Positions 1 through 9,401 are shown, numbered from the stretch's first letter. The stretch: 64,000 nucleotides of DNA from Paracoccus denitrificans (GCF_900100045.1 NZ_FNEA01000015.1:1-64000); one strand, 5' to 3'. The notes: generated from the sequence alone by a model not told the origin. Numbers and translations are program-made.

Positions 1-14
1 GCCCCGTGCCGCTC

Positions 15-899
15 TCAGCCCATGCGCTCGCTGGCGTAGCTGCCGGGCGAGGCGGGGAAGACCACGGTCTTGTTGCCGTTCAGGAACACCCGGCGATGGA
101 TATGGGCGTGGATGGCGCGGGCCAGAACCTGGCTCTCCACGTCGCGGCCCAGCGAGACGTAGTCCTCGGGCGATTGCGCATGCGTTACCCGGATGATGTC
201 CTGCTCGATGATCGGGCCCTCGTCCAGGTCGGCGGTGACGTAATGGCTGGTCGCGCCGATCAGCTTCACCCCGCGCTCGAAGGCCTGCTTGTAGGGGTTG
301 GCGCCCTTGAAGCTGGGCAGGAAGGAATGGTGGATATTGATGATCCGCCCCGACATCTTCCTGCACAGGGCATCCGACAGCACCTGCATGTAGCGCGCCA
401 GAACCACCAGTTCGGCGCCCGAATCCTCGACCACCTGCATCAGCTGCGCCTCGGCCTGCGGCTTGTTCTCCCTCGTGACCTTGATGCAGTGGAAGGGGAT
501 GTCGTGGTTCACCACCACCTTCTGGTAGTCCATGTGGTTCGAGATCACCGCCACGATCTCGATCGGCAGCGCCCCGATGCGCCAGCGATACAGAAGGTCG
601 TTCAGGCAATGGCCGAAGCGGCTGACCATGATCACCACCTTCATCTTCTCGGCCTCGTCATGGATGGCATAGTCCATGTCGAAGGGCTTGGCCGGCTCGG
701 CCAGGCCCGCGCGCAACTCCTCGAGCCCCACGCCTTCCTCGGAGACGAAGCTGACGCGCATGAAGAAGCGCCCGGTCTCGATGTCGTCGAACTGGCTGGA
801 ATCGGTGATGTTGCAGCCGTGCTCGGCCAGGAAGCCGGCCACGGTGGCGACGATGCCGCGGGTCGAGGGGCAGGCGACCGTCAGCGTGTATTTCTTCAT
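15..899 (-). CDS. purU: Formyltetrahydrofolate deformylase PurU
   Basis: Hydrolyses 10-formyl-THF to formate and THF in the cytoplasm. The 294-residue protein has an N-terminal ACT-like regulatory domain (about residues 3-80) and a formyltransferase-fold domain (about 90-280) with the conserved NIHHSFLPSF segment and a later LDEGPI Asp. The ATG at 899 is preceded by GGAG at good spacing; a GTG at 911 is open upstream but lacks a ribosome binding site. It is the last gene of the sarcosine oxidase operon, after folD. FolD and PurU together would turn the methylene-THF made by sarcosine oxidation into formate and recycle THF. Family assignment is secure. Confidence 0.95.
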   Translation of the reverse strand: MKKYTLTVACPSTRGIVATVAGFLAEHGCNITDSSQFDDIETGRFFMRVSFVSEEGVGLEELRAGLAEPAKPFDMDYAIHDEAEKMKVVIMVSRFGHCLNDLLYRWRIGALPIEIVAVISNHMDYQKVVVNHDIPFHCIKVTRENKPQAEAQLMQVVEDSGAELVVLARYMQVLSDALCRKMSGRIINIHHSFLPSFKGANPYKQAFERGVKLIGATSHYVTADLDEGPIIEQDIIRVTHAQSPEDYVSLGRDVESQVLARAIHAHIHRRVFLNGNKTVVFPASPGSYASERMG

Positions 900-970
900 C
901 TGGCTCTCCACTGAAAGGGCAAGGGCCCTGATTTCCTTCTTGTGCGCATATCCGGGGAACCGTCAGGCGG

Positions 971-1879
971 TCAGCCCCCCGCCTCTGCGAAATCGGGCTC
1001 GGGCAGGCCGTTGGCCCGGCAGCAGGCGGTCAGCGTATTCGCGAGCAGGCAGGCGATGGTCATCGGCCCGACGCCGCCCGGCACCGGGGTGATGGCGCCC
1101 GCCACCGGCGCGGCGCTGTCGAAGTCCACGTCGCCGACCAGGCGCGAGCGGCCCGCCTCCTCGATGCGGTTGATGCCCACGTCGATCACCGTGGCGCCCG
1201 GCTTGATCCAGTCGCCGCGGATCATCCGCGGCCGGCCCACCGCCGCGACCAGGATGTCGGCCGTCCGGCACAGCCCGGCCAGGTCGCGGGTGCGCGAATG
1301 CGCGATGGTCACCGTGCAGCTTTCGTTCAGGAGCAGCTGCGCCATCGGCTTGCCGACGATGTTCGAGCGCCCGACCACCACCGCGTTCAGCCCGGACAGA
1401 TCGCCCAGCGTGTCGCGCAACAGCATCAGGCAGCCCAGCGGCGTGCAGGGCACCATGGCCTTCTGCCCGGTCCCCAGCAGGCCCACGTTCAGGACATGGA
1501 AGCCGTCCACGTCCTTCTTCGGGTCGATGGCGTTGATCACCGCCTCGGCATCCATGTGCCGGGGCAGCGGCAGCTGCACCAGGATGCCATGGACGGCCGG
1601 ATCAGCGTTGAGCCGTTCAATCAGCGCCATGAGTTCGGCCTGCGCCGTCTCGGCCGGCAGCTTGTGCTCGAAGCTCGCCATGCCGGCCTCGCGGGTCTGG
1701 ATGCCCTTGTTGCGGACATAGACCTGGCTCGCCGGATCCTCGCCCACCAGCACCACCGCCAGCCCCGGCACCACCCCGTGCGCGGCCTCCAGCCCGGCAA
1801 CCGCCGACGCAACGCGGCCCCGGACACCAGAAGCAAAAGCCTTGCCGTCGATGATCGTGCCGCCGTTCCTTGCAGCCAT
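971..1879 (-). CDS. folD: Bifunctional methylene-THF dehydrogenase/cyclohydrolase FolD
   Basis: Converts 5,10-methylene-THF to 10-formyl-THF with NADP. The 302-residue protein has normal family length, with the YVRNK motif carrying the catalytic Lys, the QLPLP loop, the DVDGFH segment and the GRSNIVGKP nucleotide-binding motif. A GTG at 1885 overlaps the soxG stop as GTGA, but the ATG at 1879 has AAGGGG at the right distance and is preferred. It sits between soxG and purU and is probably an operon-dedicated copy that processes the one-carbon unit from sarcosine oxidase. Confidence 0.95.
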
Positions 1880-1881
1880 GT

Positions 1882-2448
1882 TCACGCCCCTTCCCCCTTC
1901 AGGCGCCCGGCGGTTTCCTCGAGCGCGTGCCAGAGCGCGCCGGCCAGCGACCGCATGCCGATCACCGCCAGCCGGTCCTCGCCCCGGCGGATCAGGAAGA
2001 CCCCCATGTGATGCAGGCCGGTGCGCGTGGCCGAGCCCGGCCCGAAGGCCGCGGCGTCGATATTCACCAGCTTTTCCATCAGCGCCCGGATCGGCGCCCC
2101 GCCTCGGTCCGAGACGACCTCGAAAGCGGTCCAGCCGTCGCTCTGCTCGGTGATCGAGCAGCCCGGTGCCTCGGCCGCCAGCGCGGCGGCAAAATCGCTT
2201 TCAGCGCGGTCCTCGGCCTCGATCATCCATTGACCGGGGCCGGTCCAGAAAGCGGCAACGCCTTGGCCCGCCTGCCATGCGCCCGGTCCCGGCAGGGCCA
2301 GGCCCAGGGGCGCGGGCTGCGTCGCACCCCTGCGCAGCGCCAGCGAGGCCAGCGCCAAGCCGGCATTCTCGGTGATGGTCAGGGCACCGAAGGCGTGCCG
2401 GGCGGGGGCGTGCGCGCCCAAGGCGGTAATGGGGGTCAGGTCAGTCAC
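1882..2448 (-). CDS. soxG: Sarcosine oxidase gamma subunit SoxG
   Basis: Small subunit of the heterotetrameric sarcosine oxidase, which oxidatively demethylates sarcosine to glycine with THF and O2. The 188 residues fit the SoxG family, which is related in fold to part of the GcvT-like domain. Seen: the late segment with [14 protein letters not shown] and the [14 protein letters not shown]-terminal region. It overlaps soxA by 8 bp, indicating translational coupling. Identification rests on sequence character and its position in the soxBDAG order. Confidence 0.92.
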
Positions 2449-5371
2449 GCAGGCGCCCTCCTTCCGGGTCGATGAAATGCGGCGGGACGACGCGCAGCGC
2501 CACCTTTTGCCCCTGCAGCGGATTGGCGGCGATCACCGTCTCGCCCATGCGGGTGCCGCCATCGGCCAGGAAGCCCAGCCCGATGCTTGATCCGACATGC
2601 GGCGAATGACAGGCCGAGGTGATCCAGCCCTGGTCGGTCTCGGTCCGATGCTCGGCCCCCTCGGCGAAAAGATGCATGCCGGCAAGGACGGGCTGCGCCG
2701 GATCGACCGGTTGCAGCCCCACCAGCACCCGGGTTTCGGCCGCCAGCCCCTCGCGCCGGGACATCACGGCGCCGATGCCGTCTTTCTTGCTGCTGACCAT
2801 GCGGCCCAGTCCCAGCATCTGCGCCGTGGTCTGCCCGTTCAGCTCGTTGCCGGCGGCATGGCCCTTTTCGATGCGCATCACGCCAAGCGCCTCGGTGCCG
2901 TAGGGGGTGGCGCCCAGATCGGCGCCTTTCTCCATCAGCCGCTCGACCAGCGCCTGGCCATAGCGGGCCGGCACCGCGATCTCATAGGCCAGCTCGCCCG
3001 AGAAGCTGATGCGGAAGAGCCGCGCCCGAAGCCCGCCGCAAACCATCAGGCCAGCGCAGGCCATGAAGGGAAAGGCCTCGTTCGACAGGTCGAACCCGTC
3101 CACGATCCGCTCCAGCAGCCGGCGTGCATTGGGACCGGCCACGGCGATCTGCGCCCAGGCGTCGGTGGTCGAGATCAGCTGCACGTCCAGCTCGGGCCAG
3201 AGGCATTGGCGGGCGAATTCCATCTGCCGATAGACCGGCCCCGCCTGGGCGGTGGTGGTGGTGGTGACGTAATGATCCTCGGCCAGCCGGGCGCAGGTGC
3301 CGTCGTCCCAGGCCATCCCGTCCTCGCGCAGCATGAGGCCATAGCGGACCATGCCGACCTTGAGGCTTTTCATGGCATTGGCATAGATCCGGTCGAGAAA
3401 CTCGCCGGCATCCGCGCCCTGCACATCCACCTTGCCAAGCGTGGTCACGTCGCAGATGCCGACGCCCGCACGGGTGGCCAGGACCTCGCGGTCCACGGTC
3501 TGGCGCCAATGCGTCTCGCCCGGGCGGGGGAAGTATTGCGCCCGCACCCAGGGTCCGACCTCGACAAAGACGGCGCCCTGCGCACGCGCCCATTCATGCG
3601 TGGGCGTCAGGCGGCGCGGGCGGAAATGCGGCCCCGTGTCGCCGCCGCCCAGCACCGACAACGACACGCCGCTGTAAGGCGGGCGAAAGATCGTCGTGCC
3701 GGTTTCCGGGATCGGCTTGCCGGTCAGTTCCGACATGACCGCCAGGGCGGTGACATTCGCGGTCTTGCCCTGGTCTGTGGCCATGCCCAGCGTGGTCCAG
3801 CGCTTCAGGTGTTCGACCGGGCGCATGTTTTCCTGATGCGCCAGCTTGATGTCCTTGACGGTCACGTCGTTCTGGAAATCGACCCAGGCGCGACCCTTGC
3901 CCGGCACGTGCCAAAGCGGGCGCAGACCGGCCGGCGCATCCTCGGCCGCCGGCAGCTCGGCGGACCGGGCCTCGATGCCAAGCTGGGCCAGCGCCTCGAC
4001 CGCCGCCCCGGCGCCCGAGCGCAGCGCGGCAGCGGTGCTGCCCTGCCCCTTCGCGGCACCGGCGGCGATCAGCCCGCACGGCCCGCCCTCGCCGGGGACG
4101 AAGGCCTGCAGCGCCGCGTCCCAGACCGGGCGGCCGCGATGGTGCGAGGCCAGATGCACGTTCGGGTTCCAGCCGCCCGCGACGCCGAGCGCGCCGCAAT
4201 CCAGCCATTCCCTGCGGCCGTCGCTGTCGATCTGGACCCCGCGCAGGCCCAGGCGGCCCTTGGCATCGCAGACCATGCCGTGGACCAGCCGGTAGTGGCC
4301 CTGCGCCTGCGCGTCCGAACGGCTGTCGATCACCGCCGCGACCTCGATCCCCTTGGCGGCAAGGTCCAGCGCCGTGCGGTGGCCGTCGTCGTTATTGGTA
4401 AAGATCGCCACCCGCCTGGCCGGGCTGGCCGCCCAGCGGTTGGCATAGGCGCGCATGGCGCCGGCCAGCATGATGCCGGGACGGTCGTTGTTCCGGAACG
4501 GGATATGCCGTTCGATGGCACCGGCGGCCAGCACGGCGCGGCTGGCGGTGATCCGCCAAAGCGTCTGGCGCACCTGCCGCCCCGGCTCGGGCAGGTGATC
4601 GGCGACACGCTCGACCGCGCCATAGACGCCGTGGTCGAAGGCGCCGATCACCGTGGTCCGACACAGGATGCGGACATTGGGCAGCGCCGCAAGCTCGGCC
4701 TCGGCCTGCGCGACCCATTCGGTCGCCGGGGCATCGTCCAACAGATGGCTTTCGGCAAGCAGCCGACCGCCCAGGCGGAAATCCTCGTCGGCCAGGATGA
4801 CCCGCGCCCCGGCCCGGCTAGCGGTCAGCGCCGCCGAAAGACCCGCCGCGCCGCCGCCGATGACCAGCAGGTCGCAATGCAAAAAGCCCTTGTCATAGGC
4901 ATCGGGATCGGGCTGCATCGACAGGCTGCCCAAGCCCGCCGCCCGGCGGATCGCCGGCTCGTAAAGCTTTTCCCAGAAGGCGCGCGGCCACATGAAGGTC
5001 TTGTAATAGAAACCCGCCGCGAAGAAGGACGAGAACAGGTCGTTCACCGCCAGCAGGTCGAAGCCCAGCGGGCCGACATGGTTCTGGCTGGCGGCCTCAA
5101 GCCCATCGTAAAGCTCGGCCACGGTGGCACGGCTGTTGGGCTCTTTCCGGGCGCCGCTGCGCAGTTCCACCAGCGCATTCGGCTCCTCGGACCCGGCCGA
5201 AAAGACGCCGCGCGGCCGGTGATACTTGAAGCTGCGGCCCATCAGCCGCACGCCGTTCGCCAACAGCGCCGAGGCCAGCGTGTCGCCGGGATGGCCGGCA
5301 TAGGTCCGGCCGTCGAAGGTGAAGCGCAGGTTGCGGGCGCGGTCGATCAGCCCTCCGGTCAGCCGGGTCAT
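2441..5371 (-). CDS. soxA: Sarcosine oxidase alpha subunit SoxA
   Basis: The 976-residue large subunit. It has an N-terminal 2Fe-2S-like fold (about 10-100) without the cluster cysteines, a Rossmann FAD/NAD module with VIGGGAAGLSAA near residue 170, and a C-terminal GcvT-like half that binds THF (about 580-970). The reading frame is open upstream to 5485, but the family start MTRLTGGLIDRAR lies at 5371 and overlaps the soxD stop as ATGA. In the complex this subunit holds the noncovalent FAD/NAD and the folate site where the methylene group is captured. Confidence 0.95.
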   Translation of the reverse strand: MTRLTGGLIDRARNLRFTFDGRTYAGHPGDTLASALLANGVRLMGRSFKYHRPRGVFSAGSEEPNALVELRSGARKEPNSRATVAELYDGLEAASQNHVGPLGFDLLAVNDLFSSFFAAGFYYKTFMWPRAFWEKLYEPAIRRAAGLGSLSMQPDPDAYDKGFLHCDLLVIGGGAAGLSAALTASRAGARVILADEDFRLGGRLLAESHLLDDAPATEWVAQAEAELAALPNVRILCRTTVIGAFDHGVYGAVERVADHLPEPGRQVRQTLWRITASRAVLAAGAIERHIPFRNNDRPGIMLAGAMRAYANRWAASPARRVAIFTNNDDGHRTALDLAAKGIEVAAVIDSRSDAQAQGHYRLVHGMVCDAKGRLGLRGVQIDSDGRREWLDCGALGVAGGWNPNVHLASHHRGRPVWDAALQAFVPGEGGPCGLIAAGAAKGQGSTAAALRSGAGAAVEALAQLGIEARSAELPAAEDAPAGLRPLWHVPGKGRAWVDFQNDVTVKDIKLAHQENMRPVEHLKRWTTLGMATDQGKTANVTALAVMSELTGKPIPETGTTIFRPPYSGVSLSVLGGGDTGPHFRPRRLTPTHEWARAQGAVFVEVGPWVRAQYFPRPGETHWRQTVDREVLATRAGVGICDVTTLGKVDVQGADAGEFLDRIYANAMKSLKVGMVRYGLMLREDGMAWDDGTCARLAEDHYVTTTTTAQAGPVYRQMEFARQCLWPELDVQLISTTDAWAQIAVAGPNARRLLERIVDGFDLSNEAFPFMACAGLMVCGGLRARLFRISFSGELAYEIAVPARYGQALVERLMEKGADLGATPYGTEALGVMRIEKGHAAGNELNGQTTAQMLGLGRMVSSKKDGIGAVMSRREGLAAETRVLVGLQPVDPAQPVLAGMHLFAEGAEHRTETDQGWITSACHSPHVGSSIGLGFLADGGTRMGETVIAANPLQGQKVALRVVPPHFIDPEGGRLRD

Positions 5372-5652
5372 GCGGCACCGCCTTTCAGCTTGACGTCGCG
5401 CGCTAGCTCGGCGCCCAGGATCTCGTGCGTGGTGGTGTCGCGGGTCACGACCAGCCAGGAGCGGTCGCCCTGCTCGTGAAACCACAGCTCGCGATGCACA
5501 CCGGCAGGGTTGTCGCGCAGATAGACGTATTCGGCAAAGGCGGCCTCGGCGCCCTCGGCCATGCCGTCGGGGCGGTTCAGCAGCACGGCATCGCCCAGAT
5601 AGGTGAATTCCTGTGCGTCGCGCAGGCCAAGAAGGGGATGGGGGATCAGCAT
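5368..5652 (-). CDS. soxD: Sarcosine oxidase delta subunit SoxD, zinc-ligand Cys residues missing
   Basis: The 94-residue protein has normal SoxD length and lies between soxB and soxA. It keeps the family frame (IP-x-P start, RD..EFTYLG, HRELW, VTRDTTTHEILGAELARD). The subunit normally binds zinc through three Cys and one His (Cys6, Cys9, His59, Cys63 in characterised enzymes). Here the matching positions read His5 and Leu8 in IPHPLLG, His59 is kept, and position 63 is Asp (HEQGDRSW). There is no cysteine anywhere in the protein, so zinc binding in the usual way is not possible. ATGA overlap with soxA. Confidence 0.93.
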   Translation of the reverse strand: MLIPHPLLGLRDAQEFTYLGDAVLLNRPDGMAEGAEAAFAEYVYLRDNPAGVHRELWFHEQGDRSWLVVTRDTTTHEILGAELARDVKLKGGAA

Positions 5653-5659
5653 GGCGACC

Positions 5660-6910
5660 TCAATGCAGGTTCGGTTGGGCACCCACGCCCTTTTCGTCGA
5701 TGACATAGCCGCGCGTGAAACGGTCCAGGCGATAGGCGCTTGCGGTTTCGTGCGGGCGGCCGGTGGCCAGCAGATGGGCAAAGGCATAGCCGCTGGCGGG
5801 CGTCGCCTTGAAGCCGCCATAGCACCAGCCGGCATTCAGATAGAGCCCCTCGACGGGCGTGCGGTCGATGATCGGGCTGCCGTCCATGGACATGTCCATG
5901 ATGCCGCCCCAGACGCGCAGCAGCCGCGCCCGGCCGATCATCGGCATCAGCGCCATGCCGCCCTCGGCCACGTCCTCGATCACCGGCAGGTTGCCGCGTT
6001 GAGCATAGGAGTTGTAGCCGTCGATGTCGCCGCCAAAGACCAACCCGCCCTTGTCGGACTGGCTGACGTAGAAATGCCCGGCGCCGAAGGTGATGACGCC
6101 CGGGATGGTGGGCTTCAGCCCCTCGGAAACGAAGGCTTGCAACACATGGCTTTCGATGGGCAGCCGCATCCCCGCCATGGCCATGACCCGGCTGGACGAG
6201 CCCGCCACCGCCACGCCGACCGTGCCGGCGGCGATATAGCCGCGCGTCGTCTCGACCCCGCTGATCCGGCCGCCGTCGATGCGAAAGCCGGTGACCTCGC
6301 AGTTCTGGATCAAGTCGACGCCGCGCATGTCGGCGCCGCGGGCATAGCCCCAGGCCACGCCGTCATGGCGCGCGGTCCCCGCCCGGCGCTGCAACAACCC
6401 ACCCTTGATCGGGAAGCGGGCATTGTCGAAGTTCAGGAACGGCGCCATGGCCCGGACCTGCTCGCGGTCCAGCAACTCGGCATCCGCGCCCGCCAGCAGC
6501 ATGGCGTTGCCGCGCCGGCGGAAGGCATCGCGCTGCGCATCCGTATGGCACAGGTTCAGGATGCCGCGCTGGCTGACCATGGCGTTGAAGTTGAACTCCT
6601 GCTCCAACCCCTCCCAAAGCTTCATCGAGAACTCGTAGAAGGGCTCGTTGCCCGGCAGCAGGTAGTTCGAGCGGATGATCGTGGTGTTCCGCCCGATATT
6701 GCCCGAGCCGAGCCAGCTTTTCTCCAGCACGGCGATGCGCGCGCGGCCGAATGTCTTGGCGAGGTAATAGGCCGTCGCCAGCCCATGCCCGCCGCCGCCG
6801 ACGATGATGTAGTCATAGGCCGGCTGCGGCTCGGGGTTGCGCCATAGCGGCTTCCACCCCTTGTGCCCGGTCAGCGCCTCTCTGATGACCCGCAAGCCCG
6901 AGAAATGCAT
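5660..6910 (-). CDS. soxB: Sarcosine oxidase beta subunit SoxB
   Basis: The 416-residue catalytic flavoprotein subunit. The FAD-binding dinucleotide motif IIVGGGGHGLATAYYLA lies near residues 34-51. The GTARHDGVAWGYAR segment holds the His (about 182) that binds FMN covalently in this family. The C-terminal GWCYGGFKATPASG segment is also typical. The frame is open to 7027, but the ATG at 6910 gives the normal family N-terminus. It is the first gene of the soxBDAG-folD-purU operon and is transcribed away from the GlxA-type regulator at 7036. Confidence 0.96.
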   Translation of the reverse strand: MHFSGLRVIREALTGHKGWKPLWRNPEPQPAYDYIIVGGGGHGLATAYYLAKTFGRARIAVLEKSWLGSGNIGRNTTIIRSNYLLPGNEPFYEFSMKLWEGLEQEFNFNAMVSQRGILNLCHTDAQRDAFRRRGNAMLLAGADAELLDREQVRAMAPFLNFDNARFPIKGGLLQRRAGTARHDGVAWGYARGADMRGVDLIQNCEVTGFRIDGGRISGVETTRGYIAAGTVGVAVAGSSSRVMAMAGMRLPIESHVLQAFVSEGLKPTIPGVITFGAGHFYVSQSDKGGLVFGGDIDGYNSYAQRGNLPVIEDVAEGGMALMPMIGRARLLRVWGGIMDMSMDGSPIIDRTPVEGLYLNAGWCYGGFKATPASGYAFAHLLATGRPHETASAYRLDRFTRGYVIDEKGVGAQPNLH

Positions 6911-6938
6911 GGCGATAATCTCCTTCTTCGACTCGAAT

Positions 6939-6969
6939 CTGGCACAGCCTGGCATTAGCGATGCGCCAG
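6939..6969. promoter_or_regulatory. Candidate operator between soxB and the GlxA-type regulator
   Basis: CTGGCA occurs at 6939-6944 and again at 6949-6954, exactly 10 bp apart. CTGGC at 6949-6953 also pairs with GCCAG at 6965-6969. Direct repeats one helical turn apart are typical AraC-family binding sites, and both adjacent genes read outward from here. Binding by the regulator at 7036 is inferred. Confidence 0.45.
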
Positions 6970-7035
6970 AAAGGGACATTGCCTTGCCTGTTTCGGACAT
7001 GGATGGCAGGCTGGCGGCGAAATCCAAGGTCCACC

Positions 7036-8202
7036 ATGCGCCCCGATTCCCGCCCCCGCCGCTACGGCTTCCTGCTGCTGCCGGATTACGCGCTGATGTC
7101 CGCCGCCTCGGCGGTCGAGCCGCTGCGCGCGGCGAACCTGCTAAGCGGCCGTCCGCTCTACGACCTGCAATTCGTCTCGATCGAGGGGGGCTTCATGCCC
7201 AGTTCGGTCGCGGGCGGGTTCGAGACCATCGCACTGGCCGAGGCCGACGAGAACCTGGACATCCTGTTCGTGGTGGCGGGGGGCGATCCGTTGGCGCAGC
7301 GCGATCCCCGGGTGCTGGCCTTCGTGCGTCGGCTGGCGCGGCGCGGGGTGGCGCTTGGCGGCATTTCGGGCGGGGCGGCGATTCTTGCTGCGGCGGGGGT
7401 GATGGCGGCGCGGCGCTTTACCATCCACTGGCAGCATCTCGATGCCATGCGCGAGACCTGGCCCGATGCGCTGATCGAGCGACGCCTGTTCGTCATCGAC
7501 CGCGACCGCTTCACCTGCGCCGGGGGCATGGCGCCCTTGGACATGATGCATGCGCTGATCGCTTCGGCGCATGGAGCCGCGCTGGCGCGGGCGGTCAGCG
7601 ACTGGTTCATCCATACCGGCATCCGCGAAGCCGAGGCGCCACAGCAGCTTGATCCGGCACGTAAATACGACCTTCATCATCCGGCGCTGGTTGCCATGGT
7701 CGAGCTGATGACCAGCCATATCGCCGATCCGCTGGGGCTGGAGGACCTGGGCCAGCTTTGCGACATCACTCCGCGCCATCTGGAGCGGCTGGCCCAGGCG
7801 CAGCTCGGCGAAAGCGTGATGCAGTTCTATCGCCGACTGCGGCTGGACAAGGCCCGGGAACTGCTGACGCAATCCGGCCTGCCGCTGGCCGAGATCGCGT
7901 TGGCGACCGGCTTTGCCAGCCGCAGCCATTTCAGCCGCAGCTTTCGCGCGCAGTTCGGAATCAGCCCCTCATCGCGGCGTCAGAACCATGCGCGGCCCGA
8001 GGGTCAAGCATGCTCCGCAACACCGCCGAGCAGCATATCCCAGAAGGCATCGCCTATTTCGGCCGGGCGCAGCGCGCCTTGTTCGGACGACAAGGAGGCG
8101 CGGTGCGGATCGGATAACGGGTCCGCGGGTTTTCCGTGCCGCGCTCTGCACGGATCGGGTCCCGTGCGCCCTTCCATCGCTCCGCATGACCGGCTGGCGT
8201 GA
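7036..8202 (+). CDS. GlxA-family (DJ-1/PfpI + AraC) transcriptional activator, GbdR-like
   Basis: 388 residues: an N-terminal DJ-1/PfpI-like sensor domain (about 8-175) in which the catalytic Cys position is Ser (GGISGGAAILAAAG), then two AraC-type helix-turn-helix motifs (about 215-310, ending in SHFSRSFRAQFGISP). Relatives such as Pseudomonas GbdR control glycine betaine, dimethylglycine and sarcosine catabolism, which fits the divergent sox operon. The ATG at 7036 begins the recognisable domain; the frame is open upstream. After the HTH there is a further tail of about 70 residues with no recognisable domain. That tail could be a real extension or a lost stop codon. Confidence 0.88.
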   Translation: MRPDSRPRRYGFLLLPDYALMSAASAVEPLRAANLLSGRPLYDLQFVSIEGGFMPSSVAGGFETIALAEADENLDILFVVAGGDPLAQRDPRVLAFVRRLARRGVALGGISGGAAILAAAGVMAARRFTIHWQHLDAMRETWPDALIERRLFVIDRDRFTCAGGMAPLDMMHALIASAHGAALARAVSDWFIHTGIREAEAPQQLDPARKYDLHHPALVAMVELMTSHIADPLGLEDLGQLCDITPRHLERLAQAQLGESVMQFYRRLRLDKARELLTQSGLPLAEIALATGFASRSHFSRSFRAQFGISPSSRRQNHARPEGQACSATPPSSISQKASPISAGRSAPCSDDKEARCGSDNGSAGFPCRALHGSGPVRPSIAPHDRLA

Positions 8203-8352
8203 TGCAACGAATGCGCCCTGGCATTTTGATGCACCAGGAAAGCCGATGCCGAACGGGATCACAGCCTTAGGAAGCCTCCATCATCTCTGCGTGGGATTGG
8301 CGCCGATGCCCATCACAGCCAACAAACAGGCGAAAAGACTTCCCCCGTCACA

Positions 8353-8376
8353 CCGCCCGGCACCAGGACCGGGCGG
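8353..8376. terminator. Hairpin between convergent genes, probable bidirectional terminator
   Basis: CCGCCCGG (8353-8360) pairs perfectly with CCGGGCGG (8369-8376) across an 8-nt loop. It lies between the end of the GlxA-type regulator and the end of the leftward transporter operon. The T tract is short (ATTTC), so intrinsic termination may be weak. Confidence 0.55.
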
Positions 8377-8399
8377 CATTTCGTCGCGAGCAGGGGCCG

Positions 8400-9401
8400 T
8401 CAGTTGGCGGATTGCAGATAGCCTTGCCAGCGCGCCAGGAATGCATCGCGCCCAGCTGCCGCCTCGGTCTCGTCGGTGGGAAAGACCTTGATATCTTCGA
8501 TGGCGGGCAGGTCGGCATGGTCGCCCACCACGATGTCGCTGCGGCTGGGACGACGGAAGGTGCTTTCCAGCAGCGCGACCTGGGTTTCCTTCGACAGGAT
8601 CGCGTCCATCGTCCGCTGCGCCAGTTCGGGGTTGGGCGCGCCCTTCACCAGCGCCATGAATTCGGTCGAGGCGAAGGTGCCTTCCTCGGGATAAACCAGC
8701 GAAATCTCGGACTGGCCGCCAGCGACATAGGCATAGGCATTGGCCTCGAAGGTCAGGCCGGCCACGAATTCGCCCTGCGCGACGCCGCGCAGGATGGACG
8801 AGGCCGAGCTGTTCACGGTCACGTTCTGCGCCAGCTTCTCAAGCGCCTCGGGGCCCATCAGCTGGTCGATCCCCCACAGGATCGTATAGGCGGTCGAGCT
8901 GTTGTTCGGATCGGCGATGGCCAGCTTGCCCTTCCAGGCGGGGTCCAGGAAATCCTCCCATTTCGTCGGGGCGGGAATGTCGCCAAGCTGGTCGGTGTTC
9001 ACCATCGCGACGACGACATGGCTGAAGGTCGCAGTCCACAGGTCCTCGGGGTGGTGCAGCGCCTCGGGGATCGCGTCGAGCTGGGTCGAGCGATAGGGCT
9101 CGAACATCTCGCGGAAACCGCCCAGGGTGTTTTCGCTGGAACTCCAGAACAGGTCGGCCTGCGGGGCGGCCGCCTCGGCTTCCAGCCGGCGCAGGAGCTG
9201 GCCGCTGCCGCCGGTGATGGTGCTGAGCGAGATGTTCGGCTCAAGCTGGCGCAGGCTGTCGGTCGCCGCCTCGACCGCTTGCGCGGGCGAGGGCGTATAG
9301 ACGACGACCGTGCCGCCGGCGTCCTGCGCGAAGCCGACTGTCGGCAGCAGCGTGGCGGCAAGGCCGCACAGCACGACGCGGCGGGTCAATCCAGGGTTCA
9401 T
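8400..9401 (-). CDS. ABC transporter periplasmic substrate-binding protein, AfuA/FbpA-like
   Basis: The 333-residue protein has a signal peptide (TRR, then a hydrophobic stretch ending VGFAQD). It resembles the extracellular solute-binding family that includes FbpA, AfuA and 2-aminoethylphosphonate binders (VVVYTPSP near the start, DLFWSSSENT, WEDFLDPAWKGKLAIADP). It has no adjacent Tyr-Tyr pair of the kind that binds ferric iron in FbpA, so iron is unlikely. The start at 9401 follows AGGAGGAAAG. Permease, ATPase and a phosphatase gene lie upstream in the same direction, suggesting a phosphorylated or phosphonate substrate. Confidence 0.85.
   Translation of the reverse strand: MNPGLTRRVVLCGLAATLLPTVGFAQDAGGTVVVYTPSPAQAVEAATDSLRQLEPNISLSTITGGSGQLLRRLEAEAAAPQADLFWSSSENTLGGFREMFEPYRSTQLDAIPEALHHPEDLWTATFSHVVVAMVNTDQLGDIPAPTKWEDFLDPAWKGKLAIADPNNSSTAYTILWGIDQLMGPEALEKLAQNVTVNSSASSILRGVAQGEFVAGLTFEANAYAYVAGGQSEISLVYPEEGTFASTEFMALVKGAPNPELAQRTMDAILSKETQVALLESTFRRPSRSDIVVGDHADLPAIEDIKVFPTDETEAAAGRDAFLARWQGYLQSAN

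Noticed and set aside
2597..5479. Long open frame opposite soxA (960 codons)
   Set aside because: It is the antisense shadow of a highly GC-rich gene. Its composition (Arg, Gly, His, Ala rich, no domains) is not protein-like, and soxA is certain.
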